This document shows, one piece after another, positions 6,944-13,927 of a stretch of 25,437 bases of DNA. The notes under the pieces are model-generated. The model was not told the DNA's origin, made no database searches, and saw only the letters and a program-made list of their open reading frames with translations. The DNA lies in assembly GCA_030433055.1 (NCBI GenBank), contig JAUILJ010000009.1, forward strand, positions 1 to 25,437. The letters run 5' to 3'. Position numbers and translations under genes: made by a program. Source of the DNA: Polyangia bacterium. Lineage in GTDB: Bacteria; Myxococcota_A; Polyangia; Polyangiales; Polyangiaceae. Every line of letters begins with the position of its first letter. Within the stretch, counting starts at the first letter, position 1.

Positions 6944-7384
6944 ATGTCGAACAAGCTCAGCCTCAACCACATCGCCGCCACCCTCGCACTCCTCAGCGCC
7001 TCGGGCCTCGTCGCCTGCGGTGGTGAGGCCATGCCAGAGCCCGAAGCCCCGGTGGACGCCCAGGAGGTTCCTGCCGCGGAAGCCAGCGAAACGCCCATGG
7101 AAGGCGCGGCGGACGAGGCGACTGGTGGCGAGACCGATGGCGAAGCCACCGAAGACACCGCCGCCCCCGAGGGTGACGGCGCGATGGACGGCGACTCCAA
7201 GGCCGACGAAGGTGGCGCTGACAAGAAGGAAGCCAAGAAGGACGAGCCGAAGAAGGCCGCTGGCGCAAAGGCCGGCTGCGGCGCAGGGAGCTGCGGGGCC
7301 ACGAAGAAGCCTGCGGCGAAGAAGCCGGCTGCCAAGAAGTCCGCTGGGGCGAGCGGCGGCTGCGGCGCGGGCACCTGCGGTTGA
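6944..7384 (+). CDS. Lipoprotein with two CGxGxCG motifs, candidate HvfA/BufA-like modified metallophore precursor
   Basis: This 146-residue protein has a clear lipoprotein signal (LVAC, Cys25), so it should be lipid-anchored in the envelope. Residues 28-92 are very acidic (Glu, Asp, Ala). Residues 93-109 are Lys-rich, followed by GCGAGSCG (Cys112, Cys117), two AKKP repeats, and a C-terminal GCGAGTCG (Cys140, Cys145). The Cys-x4-Cys spacing within CGxGxCG is the same as in the EGKCGEGKCG repeats of HvfA/bufferin-type copper-binding peptides, whose cysteines are oxidatively modified by DUF692 (MNIO) enzymes. A DUF692 gene and its partner lie 2.4 kb downstream. Inferred role: metal, probably copper, binding after modification of the four Cys. 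The lipid anchor instead of a cleaved Sec signal is unusual. AAGGAG, about 9 nt before the ATG, supports the start. An unmodified metal-binding lipoprotein is the main alternative. Confidence 0.7.
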   Translation: MSNKLSLNHIAATLALLSASGLVACGGEAMPEPEAPVDAQEVPAAEASETPMEGAADEATGGETDGEATEDTAAPEGDGAMDGDSKADEGGADKKEAKKDEPKKAAGAKAGCGAGSCGATKKPAAKKPAAKKSAGASGGCGAGTCG

Positions 7385-7424
7385 TCAGCGCGAGGCTGAC
7401 CCGCGCCTCGCAGGCTCCTGATTG

Positions 7425-7448
7425 GCAGGGCGTTTCTCGACGCCCTGC
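7425..7448 (+). terminator. Hairpin after the CGxGxCG lipoprotein gene
   Basis: GCAGGGCGT (7425-7433) pairs perfectly with ACGCCCTGC (7440-7448) around a 6-nt loop, 41 nt after the stop codon. A T run is absent, so the strength of termination is uncertain. Confidence 0.5.
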
Positions 7449-7525
7449 TCGTGACCTGAAGCAGTGATTCACTGAACGAGGCAGGAGCGTGTTGGAGACA
7501 CTGCCAGCGGCGCACCCACCAAGCA

Positions 7526-7561
7526 GTCAGGCCGCTCGAGCAACAGCTCGAGCGGCCTGAC
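7526..7561. terminator. Perfect 16-bp stem, AACA-loop hairpin
   Basis: The arm 7526-7541 is exactly complementary to 7546-7561 with a 4-nt loop AACA. It is the strongest hairpin of the window, symmetrical, and lacks a T tract on either side. It lies between the lipoprotein gene and the IgGFc-binding-type gene, so it may terminate transcription or cap an untranslated RNA. Confidence 0.55.
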
Positions 7562-7748
7562 CGCTTTGTGCCCTTCCCCACGGAACTGAAACGGATCACG
7601 GTGGCGGGTGGCGCGCCTCCCCCCAAGAACCCGCACACACACTGCGGTCATCCCGCGCCCATTCTGACGCTTGGGACAGTCACACAAGAACGCTCCAGCT
7701 CTGCTTCAAACTACCCCGAGTGATTCGACAATCAGCAAGATAGTTCTG

Positions 7749-7778
7749 TTGTCCGACCGGCCAAACGACCGTTAGGAT
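7749..7778 (+). promoter_or_regulatory. Promoter TTGTCC-N18-TAGGAT, leaderless start for the 7785 gene
   Basis: TTGTCC (7749-7754) and TAGGAT (7773-7778) are separated by 18 bp, and the ATG follows exactly 6 nt after the -10 box. The AGGA inside the -10 box could alternatively act as a ribosome site in a longer mRNA. Confidence 0.5.
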
Positions 7779-7784
7779 TTCGTC

Positions 7785-9650
7785 ATGCTTCGCCACTTGG
7801 TCGCCAGTTTGGGCTTTCTGTTCCTGGGTTTCGCGTGCTCTGCGAGCAACAGCTCGAGCGGGGTCAACGGCGGCAACGGCGGCAACGGCGGCAACGGCGG
7901 GGGCGGCCCGGACGGCGGGCTGTTCTGCAATGGCTGCGTCGGCCAGACCTACACGCCGTGCGTCGACGGCGTGCCCCAGCAGACCGAGGACTGCGAGGAG
8001 GCGTGCACGCCGGACCTCGGGTGCACGCACTGTACCCCCGAGGAAACGGTGTGCGTGGGCAACGAGGTGCACAAGTGCTCGTCCGACGGCTCGAACACCG
8101 ACGAGCTGGTCGAGACCTGCGACGTAGCGAACGGTGAGCTGTGCGGAAACGGTCGCTGCGGCACGGCGTGTGAGATCGCCGCGGACCAGCCTTCCAACGT
8201 GGGCTGCGAGTTCTGGGGCGTCGACCTCGACCAGCAGGACGGCTTGAATGATCCAGCGAGCGAGCCGTGGGGCTTCGTGCTGTCGAACGCCGGCGAAGGC
8301 GACGCCAACATCACCATCGACGCGAACCTCGCGAACCCGGGCGACCCGGTTCAGCTGCAACCCATCCAGCAGCTCACGGTGCCCGCGGGGAGCCTGCAGA
8401 CGGTCGTGCTGCCTTCACGGGAGCTCGACTGCGGCGCGAAGGCGAATGACTATCAGTCTCCAGGGACCTGCCTGTCGTCGAGAGCCTTCAAGATCACCAG
8501 CAGCAATCCCATCGTCGTCTACCAGTTCAACGTCTTCACCAACCAGTACTCGAACGACGCCTCGCTCTTGCTCCCCACCAGCGCGCTGGGCAAGGTCTAC
8601 CGCATCATCAACTGGGGCGCGGGGCACCCCGTGCCGACGAACTTTCCTGGCATCGGGCTGATCATCGACCGCTCCTACGTCACCATCGTGGGGACCCAGG
8701 CGGGTACCAAGGTCAGCGTGAAGCCATCCTGGAAGATCCGAGGCAACGGTCCAATCCCCGCCACGCCCGCGGGTGGCTTGATCGAGGTAACCCTCGGCCC
8801 CTACGACGTGCTGAACCTGGAGACGGACGACGGGGCTTTCGGCGACGACCCGAAGACCATCGCGGACCTGACGGGCACCGTGGTTCAGGCGGACAAGCCA
8901 GTGGCCGTCTTCAGCGGCGTGGAGAGCACCAGCGTGCCCGGCGCCTGGGACATCCCGACCTATCCCGGCTGGGATGACGGCAATGGCGGAGAGACCTGCT
9001 GCCTCGACCACCTCGAGGAACAAATGTTCCCCGCGGAATCGCTTGGAAGCAAGTACGTGGTCACGCGGAGCCCCGTGCGCTCCACCGGCGGCTTCCGTGA
9101 GCCCGACGTGCTGCGCTTCCTGGGCGTGGCGGAGACTGCTCAGGTGACGACGAGCCTGCCGCCGCCCTACGACAACTTCACCCTGACCCCGGGTGACTCC
9201 GTCACGGCGCCCGCCCAGGACAACATCACCGTGACGTCCACGACGCCCATCATGGTAGGACAGCTACTCGTCAGCCAGGGGTACGTGCAAGGCGCATCGG
9301 TGGGCGATCCCTCCCTCACGGTCTTTCCCCCGGTCGATCAGTACCGCACGGAATACGTAATCCTCACGCCTCCGTCCTGGAGCAAGAACTACGTCGTGAT
9401 CTCGACTCCCGCAGGCGCCAACATCAACATCGACGGAGCGCCAACTGCGGGCTGCACCGTCGAGCCGGCAGGCACGATCGAAGGCGTGAGCTACGAGAGC
9501 CGCGCGTGTCCCCTCGGGGAAGGCGCCCACCGCCTGAGCGGCGACGTGCCATTCGGCATCGTCGCCTATGGCTACGGCAGCGCTGGCTCCTACGCCTTCG
9601 CTGGGGGGGCGGACGTGAAGCGGATCTACGAGCCGCCGCCCATCAAGTGA
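7785..9650 (+). CDS. IgGFc-binding-type surface lipoprotein
   Basis: This 621-residue protein has a signal peptide ending in GFAC, a lipoprotein-like site although -3 is Gly rather than Leu. A linker with four NGG repeats follows (about residues 28-39). Residues 45-145 form a Cys-rich stretch with about 18 cysteines. From about residue 150 the protein matches the IgGFc-binding domain family frequently found in myxobacterial surface proteins. Its landmarks are SSNPIVVYQFN, DASLLLPTSALGKVYR, the SYVTIVGTQAGTKVSV beta segment, DKPVAVFSG, a CC pair (about 404-405), HLEEQMFPAESLGSKYVV and the terminal PFGIVAYGYGSAGSYAFAGG. It is probably an exposed adhesion or binding protein; IgG binding itself is unlikely to be the native function. 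It lies between the CGxGxCG lipoprotein gene and the MNIO gene but appears to have its own promoter, so a link to that pathway is not established. Confidence 0.82.
   Translation: MLRHLVASLGFLFLGFACSASNSSSGVNGGNGGNGGNGGGGPDGGLFCNGCVGQTYTPCVDGVPQQTEDCEEACTPDLGCTHCTPEETVCVGNEVHKCSSDGSNTDELVETCDVANGELCGNGRCGTACEIAADQPSNVGCEFWGVDLDQQDGLNDPASEPWGFVLSNAGEGDANITIDANLANPGDPVQLQPIQQLTVPAGSLQTVVLPSRELDCGAKANDYQSPGTCLSSRAFKITSSNPIVVYQFNVFTNQYSNDASLLLPTSALGKVYRIINWGAGHPVPTNFPGIGLIIDRSYVTIVGTQAGTKVSVKPSWKIRGNGPIPATPAGGLIEVTLGPYDVLNLETDDGAFGDDPKTIADLTGTVVQADKPVAVFSGVESTSVPGAWDIPTYPGWDDGNGGETCCLDHLEEQMFPAESLGSKYVVTRSPVRSTGGFREPDVLRFLGVAETAQVTTSLPPPYDNFTLTPGDSVTAPAQDNITVTSTTPIMVGQLLVSQGYVQGASVGDPSLTVFPPVDQYRTEYVILTPPSWSKNYVVISTPAGANINIDGAPTAGCTVEPAGTIEGVSYESRACPLGEGAHRLSGDVPFGIVAYGYGSAGSYAFAGGADVKRIYEPPPIK
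7866..7901 (+). repeat. Four 9-bp tandem repeats coding Asn-Gly-Gly
   Basis: AACGGCGGC is repeated four times (last unit with one change) in frame, coding the flexible linker behind the lipidated Cys of the IgGFc-binding-type protein. Copy-number change would alter linker length without a frameshift. Confidence 0.8.
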
Positions 9651-9659
9651 TGTCCGAGA

Positions 9660-9694
9660 CAATTCATCAGCAATATCATATATTTATAACAAAC
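9660..9694. promoter_or_regulatory. AT-rich island upstream of the MNIO gene
   Basis: About 35 bp are strongly AT-rich in otherwise very GC-rich DNA and include AATATCATATATTTATAAC. TATAAC (9685-9690) could be a -10 box for a leadered transcript of the MNIO pair; the region could also bind a nucleoid-type or regulatory protein. A 25-codon frame starting in TGATG at 9648-9652 crosses it, but its rare ATA codons argue against coding. Confidence 0.35.
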
Positions 9695-9777
9695 CTCGGC
9701 GGCGCATCCGGCACCGCCAGTCGCTGACGAGGCGCCGCTCCGACGACTCAAACTCGAACCGATCCGGCTCACCGACG

Positions 9778-9783
9778 TACTCT
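9778..9783 (+). promoter_or_regulatory. Candidate -10 box TACTCT for a leaderless MNIO transcript
   Basis: TACTCT is followed by 6 nt and then the GTG start at 9790. No Shine-Dalgarno precedes the GTG, which fits a leaderless mRNA. A weak TCGAAC (9754-9759) lies 18 bp upstream of the hexamer. Confidence 0.45.
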
Positions 9784-9789
9784 GTCGAC

Positions 9790-10629
9790 GTGACTGGTGC
9801 CCCCGCAATCGTGCCCTCGGATCGCCTCGGCGTTGGCCTGGGCTTGCGCTGGGATTTCCTCGAAGAGGTGATGGATGGCCCGAGACTCGACGTCGCGTTC
9901 TGGGAAGTCTCACCAGAGAACCACATGCGTCGCGGAGGCTACTTTCCGTGGGCCCTCGCCAAGGTGCGCGAGCGCTACCCGCTGGTCACTCATGGCCTGA
10001 CGCTCTCGCTGGGCGCCGTGGACGAGCCCCCCACGGACTACCTGGACGAGCTGAAACAGGAGATTAACCGCATGGGATCTCCCTGGCACTCAGACCACCT
10101 GTGCTTCAGCACCGCAGGACCGCTGGTGTTGCATGACCTACTACCGCTGCGGTTGAGCGCCGCTACCGCGGATCGCGCGATGGCGTTCGAGAACATCAGC
10201 TGGTACGCGCACCCCGGGGCGCCCGAACTCCCCGAGAGCGAGTTCATCAACCGGGTACTCCACCAGAGCCAAGCCTGGATGCTCCTGGACGTGAACAACG
10301 TCTACGTGAACGCCCAGAACCACGGCTTCGATCCATACGCCTTCATCGCGGAGCTACCCTTGGAGCGCGTGATTCAAATCCACGTGGCAGGCCACACCGA
10401 GCTCGAGGATGGGATGCTGCTGGATACTCACGGCGCTCCCGTGATCGACCCCGTCTACGAGCTCCTCGAGTGGACGCTTGCTCGCACGGGCCCGCGCCCG
10501 GTGCTGCTCGAGCGAGACAACGACGTGCCCGAGCTGTCGGTACTCCTCGCGGAAGTGAGGCGGCTGAAGGACAGCTACGCTTGCGCCATGCGCAGCTGGG
10601 AGGCGCGGGGGCGAAAGGCCGCCGGATGA
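9790..10629 (+). CDS. DUF692 multinuclear non-haem iron oxidative enzyme (MNIO), HvfB/BufB-like
   Basis: This 279-residue protein spans the whole TIM-barrel DUF692 family. Landmarks in order are GVGLGLRW, FWEVSPENHMRRGG, YPLVTHGLTLSLG, HSDHLCFS, DLLPL, FENISWY, LLDVNNVYVNAQNHG, IQIHVAGH, LLDTHG and LLERDNDVP. The His, Glu, Asp and Asn residues in these motifs are those that bind the two or three iron atoms in characterised members such as MbnB and TglH. These enzymes use iron and oxygen to modify Cys in ribosomal peptides; in the HvfB/BufB branch they modify Cys-Gly motifs of copper-binding precursors with the help of a partner protein. Here the partner overlaps as ATGA at 10626, and a CGxGxCG lipoprotein at 6944 is the likely nearby substrate. 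The start GTG 9790 has no ribosome site; GTG 9811 is possible. The family assignment is firm and the substrate is inferred. Confidence 0.9.
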   Translation: MTGAPAIVPSDRLGVGLGLRWDFLEEVMDGPRLDVAFWEVSPENHMRRGGYFPWALAKVRERYPLVTHGLTLSLGAVDEPPTDYLDELKQEINRMGSPWHSDHLCFSTAGPLVLHDLLPLRLSAATADRAMAFENISWYAHPGAPELPESEFINRVLHQSQAWMLLDVNNVYVNAQNHGFDPYAFIAELPLERVIQIHVAGHTELEDGMLLDTHGAPVIDPVYELLEWTLARTGPRPVLLERDNDVPELSVLLAEVRRLKDSYACAMRSWEARGRKAAG

Positions 10630-11450
10630 CCGCCACGGACTCGGAGTTGGCGCGGGCACGTGCCCTGGAAACCGCGATGGCGCGCCTCGCGTTGGGGGAC
10701 GAGGTCGAGGATGACCCGACAGCCATCGGCCGCTGGTTGGACGACGCAGGAGTCCACCCCGACGACCGCGCCGCGATCCTGGAGCGAGGCATCGGGCGGC
10801 TCTCGGGGTACCGGCGCCTGGTGCGGGGCAACGTGCAGGGTGCGATCGAGCTCGCGATCCCTCGCGCAATTTACCGCATGGGAACAGACGTGTTCGAGGG
10901 CTACCTGGCCCAGTGGCTCGCGGAGGACGGGCCGCGCACCCACTATCTGCGCGACGTCACCCGGGAGTTCCTGGACTACTGCGAGCCGCGCTGGCCGCGA
11001 GACTCACGGGTCCCCGATTACCTGATGAACCTCGCGCGCCATGAAGCGCTGCGAATCGAGATCGCTTCTCAATCTGCACGGCCACTGGACAGCGAACCCG
11101 GTGAACTCCAGCTGGACCAGCCGGTGCGATTCATCGAAGCCGCGCGCCTCGTGCGTTACGCCCACGCCGTCCACCAGCTGAGCGAGGAGGAGACTGACGA
11201 GAGCCCGCCAGACGCGCGCGAGGTGGCGCTGCTCGTGTATCGCAGCCCGAGCCACGAGGTGCGCTACCTGGAGCTGACCCCCCTCGCCGCGCAGATCCTC
11301 GAGCGATTGCTCAGCGGGATTGTCCTGCAGCAGGCATTGCTCGAGGGCTGCGCGGCCTTAGGTGTGTCTCTGACTCAGGAAGTATTGGACGGAACCGCGC
11401 GGGTCCTGGCGGACCTCGCGGAGCGCGGAGCACTGCTCGGTGGCGCCTAG
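10626..11450 (+). CDS. HvfC/BufC-type (DUF2063) partner protein of the MNIO enzyme
   Basis: The ATG at 10626 overlaps the MNIO stop (ATGA), giving 274 residues; the frame extends further upstream but that part is inside the MNIO gene. Residues about 58-150 match the DUF2063 pattern: RLSGYRRLVRGNVQGAIEL, IYRMGTDVFEGYLAQWL, HYLRDVTREFLDY and VPDYLMNLARHEALRIE. This is the helical domain of proteins encoded next to DUF692 enzymes. The C-terminal part (about 190-274) has YLELTPLAAQILERLLSG followed by helices, as in the peptide-engaging C-terminal region of HvfC/BufC-like partners. No membrane segment is seen, so it is cytoplasmic. Inferred role: it binds the leader of the precursor and presents it to the MNIO enzyme. 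Translational coupling supports a stoichiometric complex. Confidence 0.85.
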   Translation: MTATDSELARARALETAMARLALGDEVEDDPTAIGRWLDDAGVHPDDRAAILERGIGRLSGYRRLVRGNVQGAIELAIPRAIYRMGTDVFEGYLAQWLAEDGPRTHYLRDVTREFLDYCEPRWPRDSRVPDYLMNLARHEALRIEIASQSARPLDSEPGELQLDQPVRFIEAARLVRYAHAVHQLSEEETDESPPDAREVALLVYRSPSHEVRYLELTPLAAQILERLLSGIVLQQALLEGCAALGVSLTQEVLDGTARVLADLAERGALLGGA

Positions 11451-11617
11451 GGGAGCGCCTCGGAGCCGTCGCTGTGCGGCTGGACGCCCCGATCCCCAGG
11501 CGTTCGGCCGGTTTGCCCCCCGAACCGCTACGCCTCCCACGGGATCTTTGGCTTCACCTTGTAACCGAGTGGTTGATCCCAACGTCCCCTATCTGGGTAG
11601 TCTTCGCAGGAACGTTC

Positions 11618-11623
11618 TACACT
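11618..11623 (+). promoter_or_regulatory. Candidate -10 box TACACT for the kinase gene
   Basis: TTCTACACTC at 11615-11624 shares CTACACTC with the promoter upstream of 6944. No good -35 box was found. The predicted leader is about 50 nt, with a weak ribosome site GGAAAG (11660-11665). Confidence 0.3.
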
Positions 11624-11678
11624 CGCCTGCCGCTATCCCTCAGCTCGTGGGGTAGCCCACGGAAAGCCCGCTCGAGCC

Positions 11679-13760
11679 ATGTCAGATCGCGATCCCCTCA
11701 ACCTCGCCGGCCAAGTCATCGCCGAGAAATACCGCGTCGAGCACCTCGTAGGCGAAGGCGGCTTCGCGGTCGTGTATCGCGCGATCCACACCATCTGGAA
11801 CAAGCCGGTCGCGATCAAGTTCTTCAACGGCTTGTCGTCGGCACCCACGGATCAGCGCGAGAGCCTGATGCAGGACTTCATCAACGAAGGCGCGCTGCTC
11901 ACGGAGCTCTCGAGCCACTCCGCCAACATCGTTCAAGCTCGCGACGTCGGGACCTACACCTCACCGACCGGCCAGTGGATGCCGTACATGGTGCTCGAGT
12001 GGCTCGACGGCCGACCGCTGGATGCGATCCTCGATGCCGAGCAGCAAGCAGGCGCCCCGCCGTGGTCAGTGGTTGAGGTGTATCGGCTGCTCGAGCCAGT
12101 GGCGATGGCGCTCGACATCGCGCACGGGCGCGGCATCGCCCACCGGGACATCAAGCCCGCGAACATCTTCGTCAACGGCGAGCCGCGGTCGGGCGGGTGC
12201 ACGGTCAAGCTGCTGGACTTTGGCGTCGCGAAGATGATGAGCGACAACACGCACCTGCAGGCTGCGCTCGCGAAGACTGGGACCAGCATCACGAGCTTTA
12301 CGCCACAGTACGGCGCGCCCGAACAGTTCTCCCGCTCCCACGGCGCAACGGGGCCCTGGACCGATGTCTACGCGTTGGCCCTGGTCGCGATCGAGATGTT
12401 GATCGGTCGTCCTGCGCTCGACGGCGGAGATCTGGTCCAGCTGGCCTTCAGCTCCGCCAACCCTCAGGCGCGGCCCACGCCCCGCAACCTGGGCGCCCAC
12501 GTCACCGACCAGGTCGAGGCCGTGTTCGTGAGGGCGCTGAAGATCTCACCCTCCGAGCGCTACGCGAGTGCTGGACAGTTCATTTCCGCGTTCGCCATCG
12601 CGTGTGGCTTCACCGGCCCGGCGGTGGTCTCGAACCCCGCGCCAGCTCCGGAGGCTTTCGCCTCGGGAGCGACGGGGATGGCGCACATCAACCCGCGCTC
12701 GCCTACCACCGCCAACCCCGCGACCTTCGACCCGCAACAAGAAAAACCAGGCGGAAAAGGTTTGATATTCGCAGGCATTGGTGTCGCCGCCATCGCCGTG
12801 CTGGGTGGTGGGGCGTTCTTCGCAATGAGCCGCGGCGGCGAAACCAGCAACCCCACGCCATCTGCCGCCGCTCCGCTGCCGAGCGCGGCGCCCAGCGTCG
12901 CTGAGAAGCCCTTCGAGTGTCCGGACCGCACCGTCAAGATCCCCGCGGGGCAGTACTTCATGGGCTCGGACCAAGACGACGCCCTCGCCAACCAGAAGCC
13001 CTCCCACAACGTGAAGCTGGACGCGTTCTGCGTTGACCTCTACGAGGTCACGACGTCCGAGTACAAGCACTGCTCGGACATGGGCAAATGCCGCCGCGCC
13101 CCCAAAGAGGTCGAGTGGGAAGGCATCACTGCCAAGCAGCGCGAGACGTACAGCCCGCTGTGCAACATCAACGACGTGGAGGGGCGCGGAGACCACCCCA
13201 TCAACTGTGTGACGTGGCAGATGGCCGACACCTTCTGCAAGGCGCAGAAGAAGCGTTTGCCCACGGAAGCGGAGTGGGAGTACGCCACGCGCGGCCCCGA
13301 TGGGCGCATCTATCCGTGGGGCGACGAGGACCCAACGGAAAACCACCTGAACGCCTGCGGCACCGAGTGCGTGAAGTGGGGCAAGGAGCACGGCGAGCGC
13401 CTGATGCCGCTGTATAACGCGGACGATGGCTTCCCCACCACAGCGCCTGTCGGAAAGTACCCTGCTGGGAAGTCCCGCTTCGGCCCGTTCGACGTGGTGG
13501 GCAACGTCTGGGAGTGGGTGGCGGACTACGAAGCCGCGTACACCTCCGAGGCCCAGGTGAATCCACACGGACCCGAGACGGGAGAGAAGCGCGTGATTCG
13601 CGGCGGTGGGTGGAACGGCAGCTACAAGAGCTGGCTGCGGCCCTCGTTCCGCTACGCCGCTACCCCGGACACGCAGTCCCACGGATATGGGTTCCGCTGT
13701 GCGATGGACTTCGGGACGCCCGACGAAGGCTCGGACGAAGCCAAGCCGGCAGCGAAGTAG
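11679..13760 (+). CDS. Transmembrane Ser/Thr protein kinase fused to an FGE-sulfatase (SUMF1-like) domain
   Basis: The 693-residue protein starts with a complete Hanks-type kinase domain: glycine loop GEGGFAVVY (25-33), VAIK Lys47, catalytic HRDIKPAN with Asp157, DFG at 180-182 and YGAPEQ as the activation-segment end. A Pro/Ala linker and one membrane helix (about 362-383, LIFAGIGVAAIAVLGGG) follow. From about residue 410 a SUMF1-type domain begins with VKIPAGQYFMGSDQ and contains RLPTEAEWEYATRG, FGPFDVVGNVWEWV, VIRGGGWN and GYGFRCAMD. The kinase is therefore cytoplasmic and the SUMF1-like part extracytoplasmic. True formylglycine-generating enzymes carry two Cys in a CxxxxC segment after the GG(S/W) motif; the matching stretch here (GSYKSWLRPSFRYA) has none, so the domain is more likely a sensor or ligand-binding module. 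Such fusions are known in myxobacteria. The last residues lie in a 15-bp tandem repeat. Confidence 0.92.
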   Translation: MSDRDPLNLAGQVIAEKYRVEHLVGEGGFAVVYRAIHTIWNKPVAIKFFNGLSSAPTDQRESLMQDFINEGALLTELSSHSANIVQARDVGTYTSPTGQWMPYMVLEWLDGRPLDAILDAEQQAGAPPWSVVEVYRLLEPVAMALDIAHGRGIAHRDIKPANIFVNGEPRSGGCTVKLLDFGVAKMMSDNTHLQAALAKTGTSITSFTPQYGAPEQFSRSHGATGPWTDVYALALVAIEMLIGRPALDGGDLVQLAFSSANPQARPTPRNLGAHVTDQVEAVFVRALKISPSERYASAGQFISAFAIACGFTGPAVVSNPAPAPEAFASGATGMAHINPRSPTTANPATFDPQQEKPGGKGLIFAGIGVAAIAVLGGGAFFAMSRGGETSNPTPSAAAPLPSAAPSVAEKPFECPDRTVKIPAGQYFMGSDQDDALANQKPSHNVKLDAFCVDLYEVTTSEYKHCSDMGKCRRAPKEVEWEGITAKQRETYSPLCNINDVEGRGDHPINCVTWQMADTFCKAQKKRLPTEAEWEYATRGPDGRIYPWGDEDPTENHLNACGTECVKWGKEHGERLMPLYNADDGFPTTAPVGKYPAGKSRFGPFDVVGNVWEWVADYEAAYTSEAQVNPHGPETGEKRVIRGGGWNGSYKSWLRPSFRYAATPDTQSHGYGFRCAMDFGTPDEGSDEAKPAAK

Positions 13761-13802
13761 CCGGCAGCAAAGTAGCCGGCAGCAATGTAGCCGCTGCAAT
13801 GT
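13744..13802 (+). repeat. 15-bp tandem repeat spanning the kinase stop codon
   Basis: Units at 13744-13758, 13759-13773 and 13774-13788 (agccggcagc plus aaagt-type ends) are nearly identical; a 14-bp degenerate unit (13789-13802) and a partial copy follow. The unit length is a multiple of three and each unit carries the TAG, so the stop codon of the kinase is followed by further in-frame stops. Confidence 0.85.
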
Positions 13803-13921
13803 AGCCGCAGCCCGCATTTCCCAGCTCCACGGTAGCGCTCGCGGACCAGCCTCGATCGGCAGAGGTCAGCGTCCCCCGGCAAACGAAGAACAATGACCTG
13901 CTGATCCCCCGGCGGGACTGA

Positions 13922-13927
13922 TACGCT
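13922..13927 (+). promoter_or_regulatory. Extended -10 box TGaTACGCT, leaderless start for the 13934 gene
   Basis: TG (13919-13920) precedes TACGCT, and the ATG at 13934 follows after exactly 6 nt. The GGGGG between them could act as a poor ribosome site in a longer mRNA from the kinase gene. Confidence 0.5.

Larger units (their letters stand above)
7385..7784 (+). other. 400-bp non-coding region with two hairpins and a promoter
   Basis: No coding frame here looks real. The region holds a 9-bp stem hairpin 41 bp after the lipoprotein stop (7425-7448), a perfect 16-bp stem hairpin (7526-7561), and a promoter immediately before the 7785 gene. The 140 bp between the second hairpin and the promoter show nothing I recognise. 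An untranslated RNA ending at the second hairpin cannot be excluded. Confidence 0.5.

Noticed and set aside
7464..7480. GTGATTCACTGAACGAG resembles GTGATTCGCTGAACGAG at 19981-19997
   Set aside because: A 16/17 match between two points of a 25-kb window can occur by chance; both lie after genes near hairpins, but two copies are not enough to call a repeat family.
7785..9650. IgGFc-binding-type protein as the MNIO substrate
   Set aside because: It is Cys-rich but lacks CGxGxCG motifs and resembles common myxobacterial surface proteins; the 6944 lipoprotein is a much better candidate.
9650..9727. 25-residue peptide starting in TGATG
   Set aside because: Uses rare AT-rich codons and looks like read-through of an AT-rich regulatory patch; no feature supports coding beyond the overlap.
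11484..11503. Possible terminator after the HvfC-like gene (ACGCC/GGCGT)
   Set aside because: Only 5 bp of stem with a 10-nt loop and no T tract; too weak to annotate.
12546..13817. 423-codon minus-strand frame opposite the kinase gene
   Set aside because: A shadow of the strongly supported kinase-FGE gene in GC-rich DNA; its sequence shows no domain.
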